In this document: positions 45,568 to 58,333 of the stretch, in pieces
How the letters are laid out: each line of letters starts with the position of its first letter
How positions within the stretch are numbered: the first letter of the stretch is position 1
NCBI GenBank assembly: GCA_029959085.1
Contig: JARWIR010000015.1
Coordinates: forward strand, 8,865,017 to 8,929,016
DNA length: 64,000 bases
Reading direction: 5' to 3'
DNA from: Nemophila menziesii
Taxonomy: Eukaryota; Streptophyta; Magnoliopsida; Boraginales; Hydrophyllaceae
Notes under the pieces: model-generated
Told to the model about the DNA's origin: nothing
The model's database searches: none
The model's input: the letters and a program-made list of their open reading frames with translations, nothing else
Made by a program: the position numbers and the translations under genes

Positions 45568-48500
45568 ATGGGATGGCTGGTTTTTGGATGGGAGGATTTT
45601 GATCTAGGGCCAACCAAGCTTCGAGTAGGAATTTCTCTTCTTTGGTGGGCTTGGTGTGTTTTGACTGCACCCTTAGGTGTAGCGTACATGCAGCTACAAA
45701 GGAATTTTTTAAAACTTTTTTGTGGGGATAAGGGATCCCTTCTATCCCTCTATTATACCGATGTTGGAAGTAAAGACAAGGCTTTTGAAGATCGGAGTGA
45801 GAAAGATGCGAAAGTTTTTTCTTACAAGATATGTCTGACTTTTATAATTTCCGAGGGGCTTTGGGAATGCATGGGTGTCTATTGGTGCAACAAAGGATAT
45901 GGAAGATATTTCGCTAATCCTAGGAGTGTTAGATTAAACTATCGCTTAGTGAAGAAGCGGCGGAATGGATTTACTAAAGATTTCAGCAATCTCAAAAGAT
46001 TTGATGCTTGTGAATCGTGGTATTATAGGACCTTGGTTAACAAGGATTATCGTATAAGTCATCAAAAGATATATATCAGATTCCTTCCTTAACTCCCTTT
46101 CTGTTGATGTGACTTAATAATCATAAAAGCTATGCTAATAATAAGTTAGTGAATCTCCAATGGAAGTTTTTCACCATCTGTAAGCATATTTATAAGAATC
46201 AATTAGTAGGCTTTAAAAGAAACAGAATGATTTATCGTATCAAGTGGTTTGATTATTTGACTGGTATTTATAGACAATTAAATAGAATACATAATTGGAC
46301 TCTTGTTATCAATAACTACTCGGATAATGTCGGATGGAGAATTAATATTCTTAAAGAAATGTTAAATAGAGTTGCATTGGTAATGAAACTTATTATAATA
46401 AGAAGCACCCTCTCAAAAACCTTCACGCTTATAGACTATTCAAATACCTACATTGAGGGTTCCAAAGGGTTTAGTTGCAGAATCACGCCAAAGTATTGGA
46501 AAAGAGATTTCTTTAGACATGTGGCGAGCATGCATAATCTTTTCATAAACTCTTCTACGAAAAAGACAATCTATACTTTCTACAGTTTTCTCCAACCTAG
46601 TATAAGTACAGTACTGGGATTTTGTTTCAATAGTGCAAACAAATCTGTCCTTTACAATATAGCTCAAGCATATACTATGTCATCGATTAACAATCACCTT
46701 TTACCTTTTGCCCTTGTCAAAACTGAAAACCTAGAAAGACCTGAATATGTATTAGTGGCGAAAATCATTTCAGATAGAGTGGTTCTATTTACATCCTTCA
46801 GAAAAGTTGTTTTTGATGCCTGGGGTATACTTGGGAGAATCATCTTTGAAGAGTTGGAGCCTAACGTTTTCAAGCTTACTCTGTTCCAACTGGAAGAAGC
46901 GGAAGGTTATTCTTTGTTAGACCTCTCACTGTTCAAGGGCTCCATGTTAGCATCACGAAGTGGGAATGAGGTTGTGCTTTAAAGGATTTGGACCTTTAAC
47001 ACTCGTGTGTGTGTGGGTTTGAATTTATGGCCTTGCTGGAATACAGAACACTTTGGAAGCAATACAGATATTCGGAGACTTCATTGGAGAAGTTATTGAG
47101 GTCGACCATCCTATGATTGACCTTGATAGTCTCTCCTTCATAAGATTCAGAGTTAAGATTAAAGTTTCAGAACCTATCAAAACTGGTGTTTTCTTAGAGC
47201 AGCTGGATGGTAAGGCTTGGGTATCGGTCATCTATGAAAATATTGGGTTTTTCTGTTTTAACTGTGGGGGTACTTGGCCACAATAAAAGTGCTTGTCCAA
47301 CTTCGATGGTGAGGCCAAAATGGTCGGATGATGCAGCTCGCTACTGCAGCTGGCATAAAGAAATGAACATAAAGAGCGAGGACAAGGTCTTTCACGTCAT
47401 AAGGAAGAAAGGCCATTGGGGTCACTTTGATGAAGTGGTTTGCTTTTATCCATTTCATAGATTTGAGGGTGATGGGGAAGACAGCAGCAGTAATCCTAGC
47501 CAAGGAGGACTGACTGCCCATACTATGATAACTCAAGGAGGTGGTGGTCAAGTGGGTCAAAGCTCGAAAAAGATGGTGGAAGAGAAGCAGGAAAGTGTTC
47601 ATTCTGGAAGTGAGTCAAGTAAACGTAAGAGAGAGAAATCGGAATTATTAGAGGATATGTTTAAAAATTTACACAACATGGACGGACCAATAGAAGTGTC
47701 TGAGAAGCGTTTTCCTGGGTTGTATAAAGTTTTTCGAAGGGAGTTAGGCGGCATTGGCATGAGTATCATCGTTACTAACGAAATAATGACGGAGGTCCTC
47801 AATGCATAAAATATTAATGTGGATGAAATGTACGATAATTTCAAGTCTAGTGTTGAAGGCGGTTATGAATATGGTGTGGAAAAGGTTAAGGAGTTATCGA
47901 ATGCGGGGAGGCATGTAGCTAATCTAAATGTGAATATGGATATGGACACTGAGTTTATATCTAATGACCAATTCTGGAATAACAAATATGAGGTTGGGGG
48001 AACCTCTAAAGTTAAGGAGGTGGAAGGGAAAATTCAAGCCATAGAGAAGGAGAAAAGCACTATTGAAGGAGGTTATTCATATGAGCCTGAGGGGGAGTCA
48101 CCTGACTCACAATCAATAAATATAAGTCAACATCCAAGGGAGAATAATGTTCAGGGTCACATGGAAACTACTGTTGAGATGGAGACTTTCAAACCAAAAA
48201 CCAAATTCACATGGCCAAAGACATTGAAAAGGAAGGCTGCGCCGAGTGGATGTCCGGGTAATGCAAAGGTTTGCAAGTTCACTAAAGAAGATTTTACAGC
48301 AATGGAGAAAAAAATTAATGATTTACAACGCTTCATAAGTGAGATTAGCGAAAGTTTTTATGAGGTTAGAGGACAAATGAACAAAGAGAGCAAGGTTTGT
48401 GATGGAATAAAGGTTGATAGTGTGGACGATGGATATGAGGAGGGTGGTGAGATATTGTTTTTTTGCAGGGGTGATGATTACCACGACCATTTAGAGTATG

Positions 48501-48628
48501 AGCCAAGAAGTAGCGAGAACACTGAGGATTTTGATGGCAACCGGGCTGGTCCCGTGAACGCTGTCAAAGATCAATCTATCTTCGTGGATGGTGGCCGGTC
48601 CCGTAACCAGGCCGAGTTTAATGGATAA
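45568..48628 (+). pseudogene. LINE ORF1 remnant (DUF4283 and CCHC knuckle)
   Basis: The plus strand has four long but separate frames. About 46720-46980 gives VAKIISDRVVLFTSFRKVVF and continues to the ELEPNVFKLTLFQLEEAEGY segment, the layout of the DUF4283 domain in plant LINE ORF1 proteins. After a frameshift, 47053-47260 gives FGDFIGEVIEVDHP, RFRVKIKVSEPI and then CFNCG; in the next frame GHNKSACP completes a CCHC zinc knuckle (CX2CX4HX4C) at 47251-47299. The tail (47300-48628) is acidic and low in recognisable domains. Frames 45568-46092 and 46149-46770 are probably the N-terminal ORF1 region but I can only say this by position. ORF1 binds the element RNA; this copy has several frameshifts. 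Confidence 0.75.
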
Positions 48629-50950
48629 TTATTCTGTTTGGAATCGTCAATGTGTAAGGGCGCCCTTGACAAGGAATCTGTTTAAGTCGTTGGTCAATAA
48701 GTTTAGTCTTTCTTTTGTTTGTTTGATCGATTCTAAACTGAGGATAAAAGATCGTAAATCTTGCTCCTAGTTCAATAAATTTAGTAGCTTTCATGTTGTG
48801 GACCCCAGAGGAAGAGCATATATGTCCAGGGGCATTATTTTGATGTGAAAGAATAGTATATCGATTGATATTATCTATTCATGCTCGAACTTTATAATCT
48901 CTAGAGTAAATGAAAAAAATGGTTCAGCGTGGTATTTGTTTTGCGTTCATGCGCCAAATGACGATGATTTGAGAGCTAACACATGTAATGCGCTATCCAA
49001 ATGGTTGTACAAACTTGACGGACCACACGTAATCCTTGGCGATTTTAATGATATTACGAAATTCTCTGAGAGAAAAGGGAAAATGCAACCAAATCTAGAT
49101 AGGATTCTTAAGTTTAATGAATTCATAAACAAAAATAACTTAATTGATCTACCTAGCAAAGGCTGTTTTTTTACATGGGACAATCATAGGAAAGGCGAAG
49201 AATTTTGTGAGGGAGAAACTTGATAGAGGGGTGGCGAATCTTAATTGGTGTAACAAATTCCCTAATGCGAACATCATTATACCGCCTGCTATTGGTTCGG
49301 ATCACTCGTCGCTAATCTTAAGACTTGAACCGGAGAATGAGAACAAAAATGAATGTTTTTACTTTGAGTCTAGATGGCTTGACCATGTCCAATGTAAAGA
49401 AATAGTGGAGAATTCATGGAGCTTTAGTAGCATAGTTCATAATATTCAAAAAATTTGTAATAAAAAAGATGCTACGTGCTTGACCCTTAAAGGTTGGAGT
49501 AAGACTACATTCTTCAATAATAGAAAAAGGCTTAATATACTATATAAAGAGCTAGAAAAATTACAGAATGTAGAAAAGACGAATGATATTATTTGCAAAG
49601 AAATGGAACTGAAAAGGGAGATAGAAGATTGTTGGGATCACGAGGAATCTTATTGGGCGGATAGAGCGAGAGAGATTAATATCAAAGAAGGGGATAAGAA
49701 TACTAAATATTTCTTTTCGAAAACTATGCATCATAGGATAATTAACCGGATTGATATGATGAAATGTAATCATAACGAGTGGTGTGATAATAAGGATAAA
49801 ATTAAGGAGAATATTCAAAAAAATTATATGAACCTTTTTAAAGAAAAAGAAGTCTCAAGTATTGAGTAAGTTATCAAACATATCCCATTGAAGTTGACTT
49901 TCGGATGAATGATGCACTCACAAGTATTCCAGACTCGGAAGAAATAAAGAACGCAGTGTTCTCTATGGATGGATCGAAAGCGCCGGGTCCTGATGGTTTG
50001 CCTGGTAAATTCTATCAGGAATTTTGGGGGATTATTAATAAAGATATTGAGAAAATCGTTGTTGATTTCTTTACCAATAATACCCCTTCTTAACCTTCTT
50101 AATGACACTATTATAACCTTAGTACCTAAAGGGGATAAGCAAGAGACTATTAAAGACTTTAGGCCTATATCTTGCGTGAACTTCTGTTATAAAATTATTT
50201 TAAAAATTATGGCTCTCCGGCTTCAGCCTTTTATGGATGATATTATTTCTCCTACACAGTCAACATATATCAAAGGAAGAAATATTCAGGATAATATACT
50301 TATTGCGCAAGAGGTATCATATTTTTTGAATACTAAAAGGAGATCAAAACCAACTACGCGGCCGTTAATGTTGATATGGAGAAAGCGTACGACCAAGTTA
50401 ACTGGATTTTTTTATTTGAAACTTTGAAAGCGCTTGGATTTGCTGAGAAGTGGATAGAGTGGAAAAAAAAACTGTGTGACGACAGTCTCTACGCAAATTA
50501 AAAGGAACGGACAAAGGCTTATAAAATTCTACCCACAACAAGGATTACGGAAAGGGGATCCTCTATCCCCTCTTCTGTTCTCATTACTTACGGAGAGTCT
50601 TATTAGGTTAATTAACAATCAATGTAGAGAAGGTAACATCAATGGGATTGCTATTACAATACAATGCCCTAAACTTACTCACCTTTTCTTCGCGGATGAC
50701 GCTTTGTTTTTTATAAAAATTTCGGATACAGAAATAGAAGCGTTTTAAGAAACAATCGCAACTTAATGTCGAGCTTCGGGCCAAAGAGTTAATCTTAATA
50801 AATCGGCGATTCTATTTAGCAAAAATACACCGGAGCATATTAAAAATAAGATTTCTACTATTCTTAATATTGGGATAACAGAATCTCTTGGGAAATAGCT
50901 TGGTCTACCATTAACACTTAGTAGATCGAAAACTAAGAATCTTAATTTTA
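48612..50950 (+). pseudogene. LINE ORF2 remnant: endonuclease and reverse transcriptase
   Basis: The apurinic-type endonuclease starts near 48612, a WN.RGLG-like start decayed to VWNRQCVRAPLTRN, and continues with HVILGDFNDITKFSERKGKM (49030), LIDLPSKGCFFTWDN (49150) and IGSDHSSLILRL (49300). The linker AREINIKEGDKNTKYFFSKT is at 49670. RT pieces are SMDGSKAPGPDGLPGKFYQE (49960), LVPKGDKQETIKDFRPISCV (50120), GLRKGDPLSPLLFSLLTESL (50540) and LTHLFFADDALFF (50680) with the catalytic FADD intact. At least four frameshifts or stops separate these. ORF2 would nick DNA and copy the element RNA at the nick. It is interrupted at about 50950 by copia sequence. Confidence 0.9.
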
Positions 50951-50952
50951 TG

Positions 50953-51554
50953 TAGTAGGTTTAGTTCGTCGTTTTCAATCGAACCCTGGACAAGAGCATT
51001 GGAAAGCTGTGAAAAGGATATTGAGATATCTAAAAGGCACTAAAGATCATGCCTTATGCTTTCGAGGAGATAAATTACGCCTAGAAGGATATACAGATGC
51101 CGATTGGGCTAGTGATATAGATGGGCGTAAATCCACTTCAGGTTATGTTTTCTTGCTAAATAATTGCACAATCTCGTGGAGTAGCAAGAAACAAACCTGT
51201 GTAGCTTTGTCAACGATGGAAGCTGAATTTGTAGCATGCTCAGCTGCGGTTCAGGAGGCTGTTTGGTTAAAAAGGTTCTTTGAACATTTAGGATTCTCTG
51301 GTGATAGTGGGAGTCCAATAACAATATTCTGTGATAGTCAAGCTGCAATGGATTATGTGAAAGATCCAAAATATCACAGCAAGACGAAACACATTGATAT
51401 AAAGTATAACTTCGTTAGAGATATAATTGCACAAAAGGATGTTACTTTGCAATATATACCCACACGCAATATGCTTGCCGATCCATTCACAAAAGCTATC
51501 CCAAGGGATGTATTCATGGATCATGTTAGATCTATAGGATTAAGCATGATATAA
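50953..51554 (+). pseudogene. Copia RNase H domain, frame intact
   Basis: An uninterrupted frame of about 200 codons includes KAVKRILRYLKGTKDHALCF (51000), YTDADWASDIDGRKSTSGYV (51095), CVALSTMEAEFVACSAAVQE, IFCDSQAAMDYVKDPKYHSK and MLADPFTKAIPRDVF before a stop at 51552. These are the conserved blocks of Ty1/copia RNase H, including the catalytic D (TDADW), E (MEAEF) and D (CDSQ). Its clean frame contrasts with the broken LINE on both sides, suggesting a later arrival. RT, integrase and gag are absent, so it has no independent function. Confidence 0.9.
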
Positions 51555-52682
51555 TGTATGAATTATTGCTAGTTTATGTGCATTCATGTATATATTTCCA
51601 TTAATATGTTTATTTAACTGTTTATTTTAATAATATCATGTTTGATATGTATTATATATATTGTGTGTGATTTTGTAAGTATGTATGTCCTATAGACTGA
51701 GATTGGCCCTGTCACACGGGAAATCGCCTTTGGCATAAGAAATGCGCAAAGATGAGACTAACTCATAGTAGCGAAGAACCCTTAAGATAACTTGAGTTAA
51801 GATAGTCACCTTAACTAAGTGTTAAGATGAGATCATAAACATGGATAAACCATGTGAAGCTTATATTATGATCGAAGTAGAATCCCACTATCTACTTAGT
51901 CTATAATAGCCAGATATGAGTTGCTTGATTGATTTCATAGAAGGGTTGATCGATCGAAGAATTCATCTTAGGCAACGAGGCTTGTCTAATTATATATATG
52001 TATGATATTTGTAAAATTGTGACATACAATTTGAGATATATGAATAATACCATAACACGTGTGTCATACCACGTGTGCTTTCAACCAAAAGGAAGTGAAG
52101 AATTGATCCATGTTTCTTCACTGTGTGATACCTTTGCTTTGTGCCCTTATTACTTTTGACTATATCTTGATATTTTGATTAGATGTATGCTACTTTGAAC
52201 ACATTACCAATGATCATGAGTGATTCGGTCTAATGGGGTATGTTTGGGAAAGCAACCTAATCAATATAAAAGGATATAAGTGTAAAGGGAAGACTAGAAT
52301 TGTGTATCAAATGTGTGCTTGCAGGTTAACCGATCATGTAAGTCAATACGGACTATAACCTGATAGTGAGACACATAAACGAAATGACAGTGAGCTCTTT
52401 TTCACATAGAAGTTGTGATATAAAAGGGGTCAGAGTTACCGTAATATGATACAACATATTGTTAGTCTGGGGTACTGCAGGATACGTAAAAGATGAAACT
52501 ATTTTGAGCAACTATGTACCCTATCAGGTTATTAGTAACGTATGCTCGTATGCTTGCTGGTCGCACGACCTATTTGCCAAGTATGATGATATTTTGATTC
52601 AGGTGTGTATATGGGAAGATATGATGAAATGAGATGTGGATTCTATGGATAAGATATAACTTCATTATGGCGAGTGGGAGAA

Positions 52683-53140
52683 TGAAAGAAATAAATAAAA
52701 TAAATATATATATTATATTTATTTAATTTGATTTTCTTTTTCCGCCAGAATTCAGTTACTAATTATTTGTTTGAATTTAAAATTCAAAATACATTTAATA
52801 AGTTATATATATATATATCTTACGTGGGTTATTTGGTTCTTATCTGATAAGAAAAACTATCCCACTAAATCCTCATATAGGAGTTAGATGTCTGACAACT
52901 CCTATTTTAATATTCAACGCCATATTACTTCTATCTTTTTTCTCTGCTAAAAAGTTCTACACACAGAAATCAATTAATCGGAGGCTTTTAGGTGGTGATT
53001 ACAGAGGTCTCTCTTCCAGTAAGAAGATCCACGGCCACAAGACTATCTAGTTCTCATTCGATTTGATTCCGCTGCTCTTCAAGAGGTATTCTTATTAAAT
53101 CCTCTTGTTTTAATATATAATTAATTGCTTTCAGATGCAA
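52683..53140 (+). repeat. Probable copia 3' LTR
   Basis: Follows a purine tract and begins TGAAAGAAATAAATAAA. It holds CTCTTCAAGAGG and pyrimidine-rich R/U5-like sequence. The end near TCAGATGCA (53138) is uncertain and no second LTR is present to confirm it. Confidence 0.5.
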
Positions 53141-53189
53141 ATTTGAGTTGTAGTAAAAAAAAATCTTATGGTAATACTTATAGTACCTC

Positions 53190-53720
53190 ATATGTTGGGG
53201 AAACGTATAACAAAATATAGTTTGGTCAGAGTTCTATTTGGACCCCTCGTCGTATTAATTGCTTTACTCTTAATACTGATGCAACTCACAATTCTTCTGG
53301 TAGTTGATTTCATTATTAGAAACTCTTACAGTTATTTGTAAAAGGAGAGAAAAACTTGTGGAAGCTAGATTAGTTTTGGATGTTGAAGTCGTTGGTTTTT
53401 TGGTTGGACTTGAAGCCGCTAAAGATCTACAATCTATCATGTCATCTTTGAGAATGATTGTGCCAACTTCATGGTATCTCATGCTACTCAAACTATTATT
53501 AAGTATTTTGAGTGTTGTAATATTATTATTTCTACTTCTGGTATTTCCAAATGATTTATTTCTAAATTCTCCCTAGTCTCTCGTTTGAGTAATCATGCAG
53601 CCGACTAGGTTGTCAAACAAAAACTTTATGGCAATTTATTTGATAATTGGAATCTTGTTTTTCACCCCAGTCTGTAAATATTTTTACTTGTAACAATGCC
53701 TCTAAAAAATGGTTTATTTA
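53190..53720 (+). pseudogene. LINE C-terminal RNase H-like remnant and 3' end
   Basis: Broken frames give INCFTLNTDA at about 53255-53285, followed by EARLVLDVEVVGFLVGLEAA, and later VVKQKLYGNLFDNWNLVFHP at 53605-53665. Plant LINEs commonly end ORF2 with an RNase H domain starting (K)xNxDG. The sequence between the RT at 50950 and this domain, normally more than 1 kb, is absent, so the copia insertion was accompanied by a deletion, or this piece comes from another LINE copy. Confidence 0.5.
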
Positions 53721-54700
53721 CTTGTAACTTTATTTCTGTATATATATTTGTATCTTTCGGGAAAAAAGTGCTTCAGATTTTCAAATACTCCACCATGATA
53801 TATAAAGGAAAGTAATTATCAGATGGTTATTCCATCCCTATAGTTAAAAAAATTTGTGAATTTGAAAAAATAATCACCTATGGAAGAGTTATTGGCATTG
53901 TTCAAATACATAAAACAAGAGGATTAAGGATTGAATGTACGAAGACAGATCTATGCGAATCAGTAATTGAAGCCAAATCACAAGCAATCATTGAAACAGT
54001 TGGGATGTACAAATAATTCAAACATGAAGAGGAAACCATATTTTCGGATTACCTTGAGCTTATTCAAGGTATTAAGCAAGTGTCTTTAGATAGCTAGAAG
54101 ATCAAACCGATACTTAGAAGAATCAAACAAATGTCAGAAGAGGTCGAAGTTGTCTACTTCAAGCATATTCCTCGACATCTCAACACTTGCGCGAATAAGC
54201 TAGAAAAAAAGGTAAGACACGGGCCACATCAAATATGGAGGACGGGATAAGAGTTTGACAAGATAGTAATTAGTTAATATAGATTAGTTTTGGATAGGTA
54301 GAAGTATTGTTTCTCTTTTCGTCCAAAAAATAATCACATATGGTAGAAATTTTTAAAGAATCAATCGTAATTTGCAGATATCTGTTAACCTGGAAAAAAT
54401 GTAGCATTTTATGTCTTTATAACGATAGACCAACAAATACAAACTAAATAATATGTTGTGAAGGATGATAAGGAAGAAGAGAAGGAATATGTGGAACGTT
54501 CTCTGCATATAAGGAATTGGATGCGTAAAAGAGGGGCAATGTGAGCTAGCAATTTTAAAGAAACTAAAAGAGAAAAGGGGCCACAAGATGAAGACTATTT
54601 CATTAAAATCAAATAACACAAGTATTGGGCTTATCGACCCAACCTTTGGAAATGGTTATGGAAGAGATAATTGGACCGGTAATATGTGGTGAAAAGGAAA
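53721..54700. other. Non-coding DNA with a donor site for templated filler
   Basis: I recognise no gene. Twenty-three bases at 53991-54013 (TTGAAACAGTTGGGATGTAC then AAA) reappear inverted at the junction 60724-60746. Confidence 0.5.
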
Positions 54701-55500
54701 TGTAATGCGGACTTACACTTTGGATATGGAATATAATGAAATTAAAGCAAATAAGGCTAGTAGAATAAAATATGGAAGCCAATATCTTGAAATTATTACG
54801 AAGGATTATAAGTTAGAGGTGAAGTATATAAAATTTGAAACGAAAAAGTTAAGATGGAATACGCAACTAATATCACACATTTTGAAAGCATACAAAATAG
54901 GTAAAAAACAGGGAAGTGCTGATTGGAACGTAGTTGGGAAAAATAGGAAAATGAAACTTTGGGCCAAGATTAGCTTAGAAATGGATATCCAGACTGTCCC
55001 CAAGATGACCGACGACTTTCAATAACTACATTATTTTAGAATCCTTAAGGCATTGGGGCTCCCCTGACGGTCTCAACTATTAAGTCCGTGTTGGCTAAGT
55101 ATAAACCATAGATATCGTGTTTTTGTGAAACTATGATGCGAAATGGAGATTCTCACAATATGACTGAATCTTTCTATCATTATAATGTTTTTGTTAAGGA
55201 TCCGACCAACACTACTTTTCACTCGGGGGATTTCTTAGTTATTTGGCAGTCCTATTTTAAGTTAGATATCATTTTTAGTGATGACCAATATCTTATCATG
55301 CATATTAATGAATTTTCTTTTTCATATTACATTGTATTCATTCATGCCCTCGAATAATTTGGTGATCGTGTAAATATCAGACATGAGATTATGAATTGGA
55401 TCTATAACATTAGCAAACCATGGGTGATCATTTAGGATTTTAATGATACTCTTAATAGTAATAAAGACACTTTAAAATCTTTAGTAAGGAAATTTTTCAG
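54700..55500 (+). pseudogene. Second LINE remnant (ORF1 fragment, endonuclease fragment)
   Basis: The frame 54705-55025 (106 residues, LEVKYIKFETKKLRWNTQL) has the position and composition of a LINE ORF1 N-terminal part but no diagnostic motif. From about 55080 broken frames read like a LINE endonuclease: FHSGDFLVIWQSYFKLDIIF, FSYYIVFIHALE and ISKPWVII.DFNDTLNSNKD (55405-55470), where the D-F-N of GDFN is visible and the G position is a stop. No RT follows. It is a short, dead piece, oriented as the larger LINE. Confidence 0.65.
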
Positions 55501-55689
55501 TTAACGTTTATGAAAAACAATACAAAATGATGAGAATTCTCATAATATCTCTGTTATTTATATATAAATTAGGAAAAATAGTTTAAAACCACTGTACAAT
55601 GGTTAGTTATTTTATTGGACCTTAGATCCAAAAGTTCTTGGAAATGACTTTTTTAGTCCAAATGATAAAGATAGATATTTTTAAGAGGT

Positions 55690-56026
55690 TTTAGAGATAT
55701 AAAAACCTAAAATACATTCAAATAAAGATAAAATACAATTCACAAGTGAAATTATCCTGGCATTAATAATTCTTGAGTACAAACTTCGGTTTTTTGTTAT
55801 TATCAATGTAACTATGAACAAGAACAATTTAAACTTGATATGAATAAAAAATATTGAACCTCATTAATTATTAATAAATTTTAAAGTTGACACTTATACA
55901 AGCACATTTGTGTAATATTGAGAAAAAATATGCATAAACTTCAATTTCATATAAAACAGTATCACTGATAAAAATACATAGAATAAATTGAACTCGACAC
56001 TTAGCAAAGAACTCACGTTAAATTAT
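55690..56026 (+). repeat. Dispersed repeat R with duplicated flank X (55838-56026)
   Basis: The first part matches 45235-45420. The last 189 bases (55838-56026, ending ACGTTAAATTAT) recur at 60747-60934 with one or two differences. The first copy is followed by the LTR at 56027 and the second by CAACTACATAATT, presumably the original flank. Confidence 0.9.
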
Positions 56027-56614
56027 TGTTGGAATTATTTAATAAAAGACAATTTATTTTATTATTCTTTCATGCTCTTGGGAGAAGTGGAAAAGACTAT
56101 TAGTGTACTAATAGTCCCACATAAAAATTTGAGAAAGAAATTGTTGGAATTAGTAAAATTAAAGAGTTTTATTTTATTAATTCTTTCTTTCTCTTAAAAA
56201 AAATGGGTAAACTTTATATGTGTTAAAAAATCCCACCTAGAAAATGAAAAAGAAAAACCATTGGAATTATTGAATTTCAAATAATTCCTTATTCTTGATG
56301 GAGGATTAATAGTTTTCTTTTATATATTTGTGTTTATGAGAGTTACAAAAAATTGATAAAGGAAAAAAATGGCTAGCATTAAAGAGCATTGCAGAGGCAT
56401 TTATGTGACGGTTTTTTTTCCTTTGTGTCATCATTTTCTCTATAAATAGTGTCACTTGCTTTTGAAGAGAAGAGAAAAAATGTAATTCTAGAGAGAATGG
56501 AAAAATGTTATTATAGAGAAAATAGGAAAATACTTTTAGTGAGAAAGAATATTATTCCTGAAATTCAGAAAATGGAACACTCTATTCTCAATGATTAGTC
56601 AAATTATTTTAACA
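56027..56614 (+). repeat. LTR 1 of the duplicated copia structure
   Basis: Starts TGTTGGAATTATTTAATAAA and ends ATTTTAACA. A TATAAATA box is at 56441. The following TAGTGATAAGAGTAG looks like a mutated tRNA-Met primer site (TGGTATCAGAG). The LTR end is inferred from this site. Confidence 0.7.
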
Positions 56615-56947
56615 TAGTGATAAGAGTAGAAGAGGGATACGATTGTTGGAGATACCGGTACTCCCGGAATATCTTTTTCAACGATGCACGTTTTGTGTAA
56701 TCGTATCTAGTAATTTTTTTGATATTTCCATGTATGTTCTTTTCCCATTTCTTGTAATAGTTGTTGTATTACGGTTTTTGGGATACCTTTATATTCCATT
56801 TTTCCATTGTATTGTAATATTTGTAGTATTACATTTTTTCTAAATATTTTTATATGAAAACAATTTTTACTGTATCGGTGAATGTTAGTTTTTACCAACA
56901 ATTTGAAAAAGATATTCTCATATCACCGATTGTAAAATAGTTTTCCT

Positions 56948-57390
56948 ATTTCGGAGGCTGCTTCATCCTTGAATGCAAAAGCCATTCCCGACGTGATTAT
57001 GTTGGATCCTTTCAATGGTTCCAACTTCAAACGTTGGGCACAAAAGCCACTGATGAACCTTGAACCATATGAACTAGATCTTGTTGTTCTCGAGGTACTC
57101 CCTGCCATTCAAGGCAATGTGGAAATTACCAAAGAACACTATGATAGGATCCTAGCTCTTGAAGTTGGGTTCAAGAAAGATAATTCAGTGGTTAGTGGAT
57201 TGATCTTGGATAATGTGACGAAGCCCGCCTTTATCTGTGTGCCGTTGAGAAGTCAATAAAGACTATCTGTGAAACGGTTTAGAAAAGGTACAAGGGTGAT
57301 GAGTCTGATGAGAAGAAATACATCACTTGGGAATGACCCAAAAAGATCCAATCGGTCCCATACGAGTCAGAAAAGTGAATCGGCTCAAAG
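56948..57390 (+). pseudogene. Copia gag fragment, first copy
   Basis: The frame ISEAASSLNAKAIPDVIMLD continues with PFNGSNFKRWAQK, the W-containing N-terminal block of copia gag (F.G.N...W..K). It runs about 100 codons to a stop at 57257; relics follow in frame (KTICETV, KRYKGDESDEKKYI), the usual position of the UBN2/gag core. Gag forms the particle shell. The frame is broken and no zinc knuckle follows. Confidence 0.8.
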
Positions 57391-57604
57391 ATAAGTCCTT
57401 AATTTTCTATGTTTATATAAGTTTAAGTAATACTTTTCCCCTTTCTATTACAACTATTTAACTCTTGATGCATTAAATATCATTCATAGATTATATATCA
57501 ATTGGATATTAAATCTATGTGTGAATGAAGATCTATATGAAGAGATCTATATGTTGCAACATGAAGGGTTGGTGGTTTTGGATTAAAGGGATAAAGTATG
57601 AAAA

Positions 57605-58333
57605 TTTAGAACATCGTTTTGTGTTGTTAAACATGCACCTTGTTAATAGTACCTTAATAAAAGATAGATCAGGTTGTGTTACACTTTTTTCAATAGGTGT
57701 ATGACATGATTGTCTTTTGGTACTCCATTTCATGGGGCTTACTGCTTCCAATCTTCTTTTTATATATAAAAGATGTGGGGGAAGTTGATCATAAGGATGA
57801 AATTCATTAGTCAATAATGGAATTTACCTTAGTTAGTCTCATTTTTGGTGGAAATGTTTGACTCTTTTGATATAATGTATGGTAAAACTCCTTATAATAC
57901 AAATATTCATGAATAAGAGAATTGTGGGGGTGTGCACCCCTTGATGAATATGAAATAATTATAAGGACTATGATGTTATAAATGAACTATACTCAACTTG
58001 GTATCATCCATATTGTAAAGAGACTCAAGTGTTGAACATTGGATTATTTTTTGTCATTTAATAAAGTACGAGAGAGTACTATTGATCTAATCTGCGTTTT
58101 AAAATAATTCATGTAGTTCTTGAAGGATTTTTTTGTTACGCAAACTTGGTCTCATATAAATGATAAAATAAATGGTTGATTCTTTTACTAATAGACTTAA
58201 TTGGGAGAATAATCCTAGAAATGTTGAGTGATAGGTTTAGAACCCATTAATGGGGAACCTATTACTAATGATTATATATGATGCACTAACTTCCTATCTA
58301 TATAGTGTAAATTGTGCATACATGAGAAAATTA
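57605..58333 (+). other. Decayed pol-region sequence of the copia structure
   Basis: Short fragments resemble integrase C-terminal text (FDIMYGKTPYNTNIHE near 57860-57910), but stops are dense. No RT or RNase H motif was found, so most of pol has been deleted. Confidence 0.45.

Larger units (their letters stand above)
50953..53140 (+). mobile_element. 3' part of a copia element (RNase H to 3' LTR) embedded in the LINE
   Basis: It starts abruptly in coding sequence and contains a complete RNase H end, a 1.1 kb untranslated stretch, a purine tract GCGAGTGGGAGAA (52669-52682) and an LTR-like region starting TGAAAG at 52683. The left breakpoint falls in mid-gene, with no LTR, so this is a 5'-truncated copy or a recombination product. 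LINE-like sequence resumes after about 53190. Confidence 0.75.

Noticed and set aside
46149..46770. A stand-alone novel gene (part of a 277-codon frame)
   Set aside because: The 3' part of the same frame is a LINE ORF1 domain and the position fits ORF1; composition is unremarkable.
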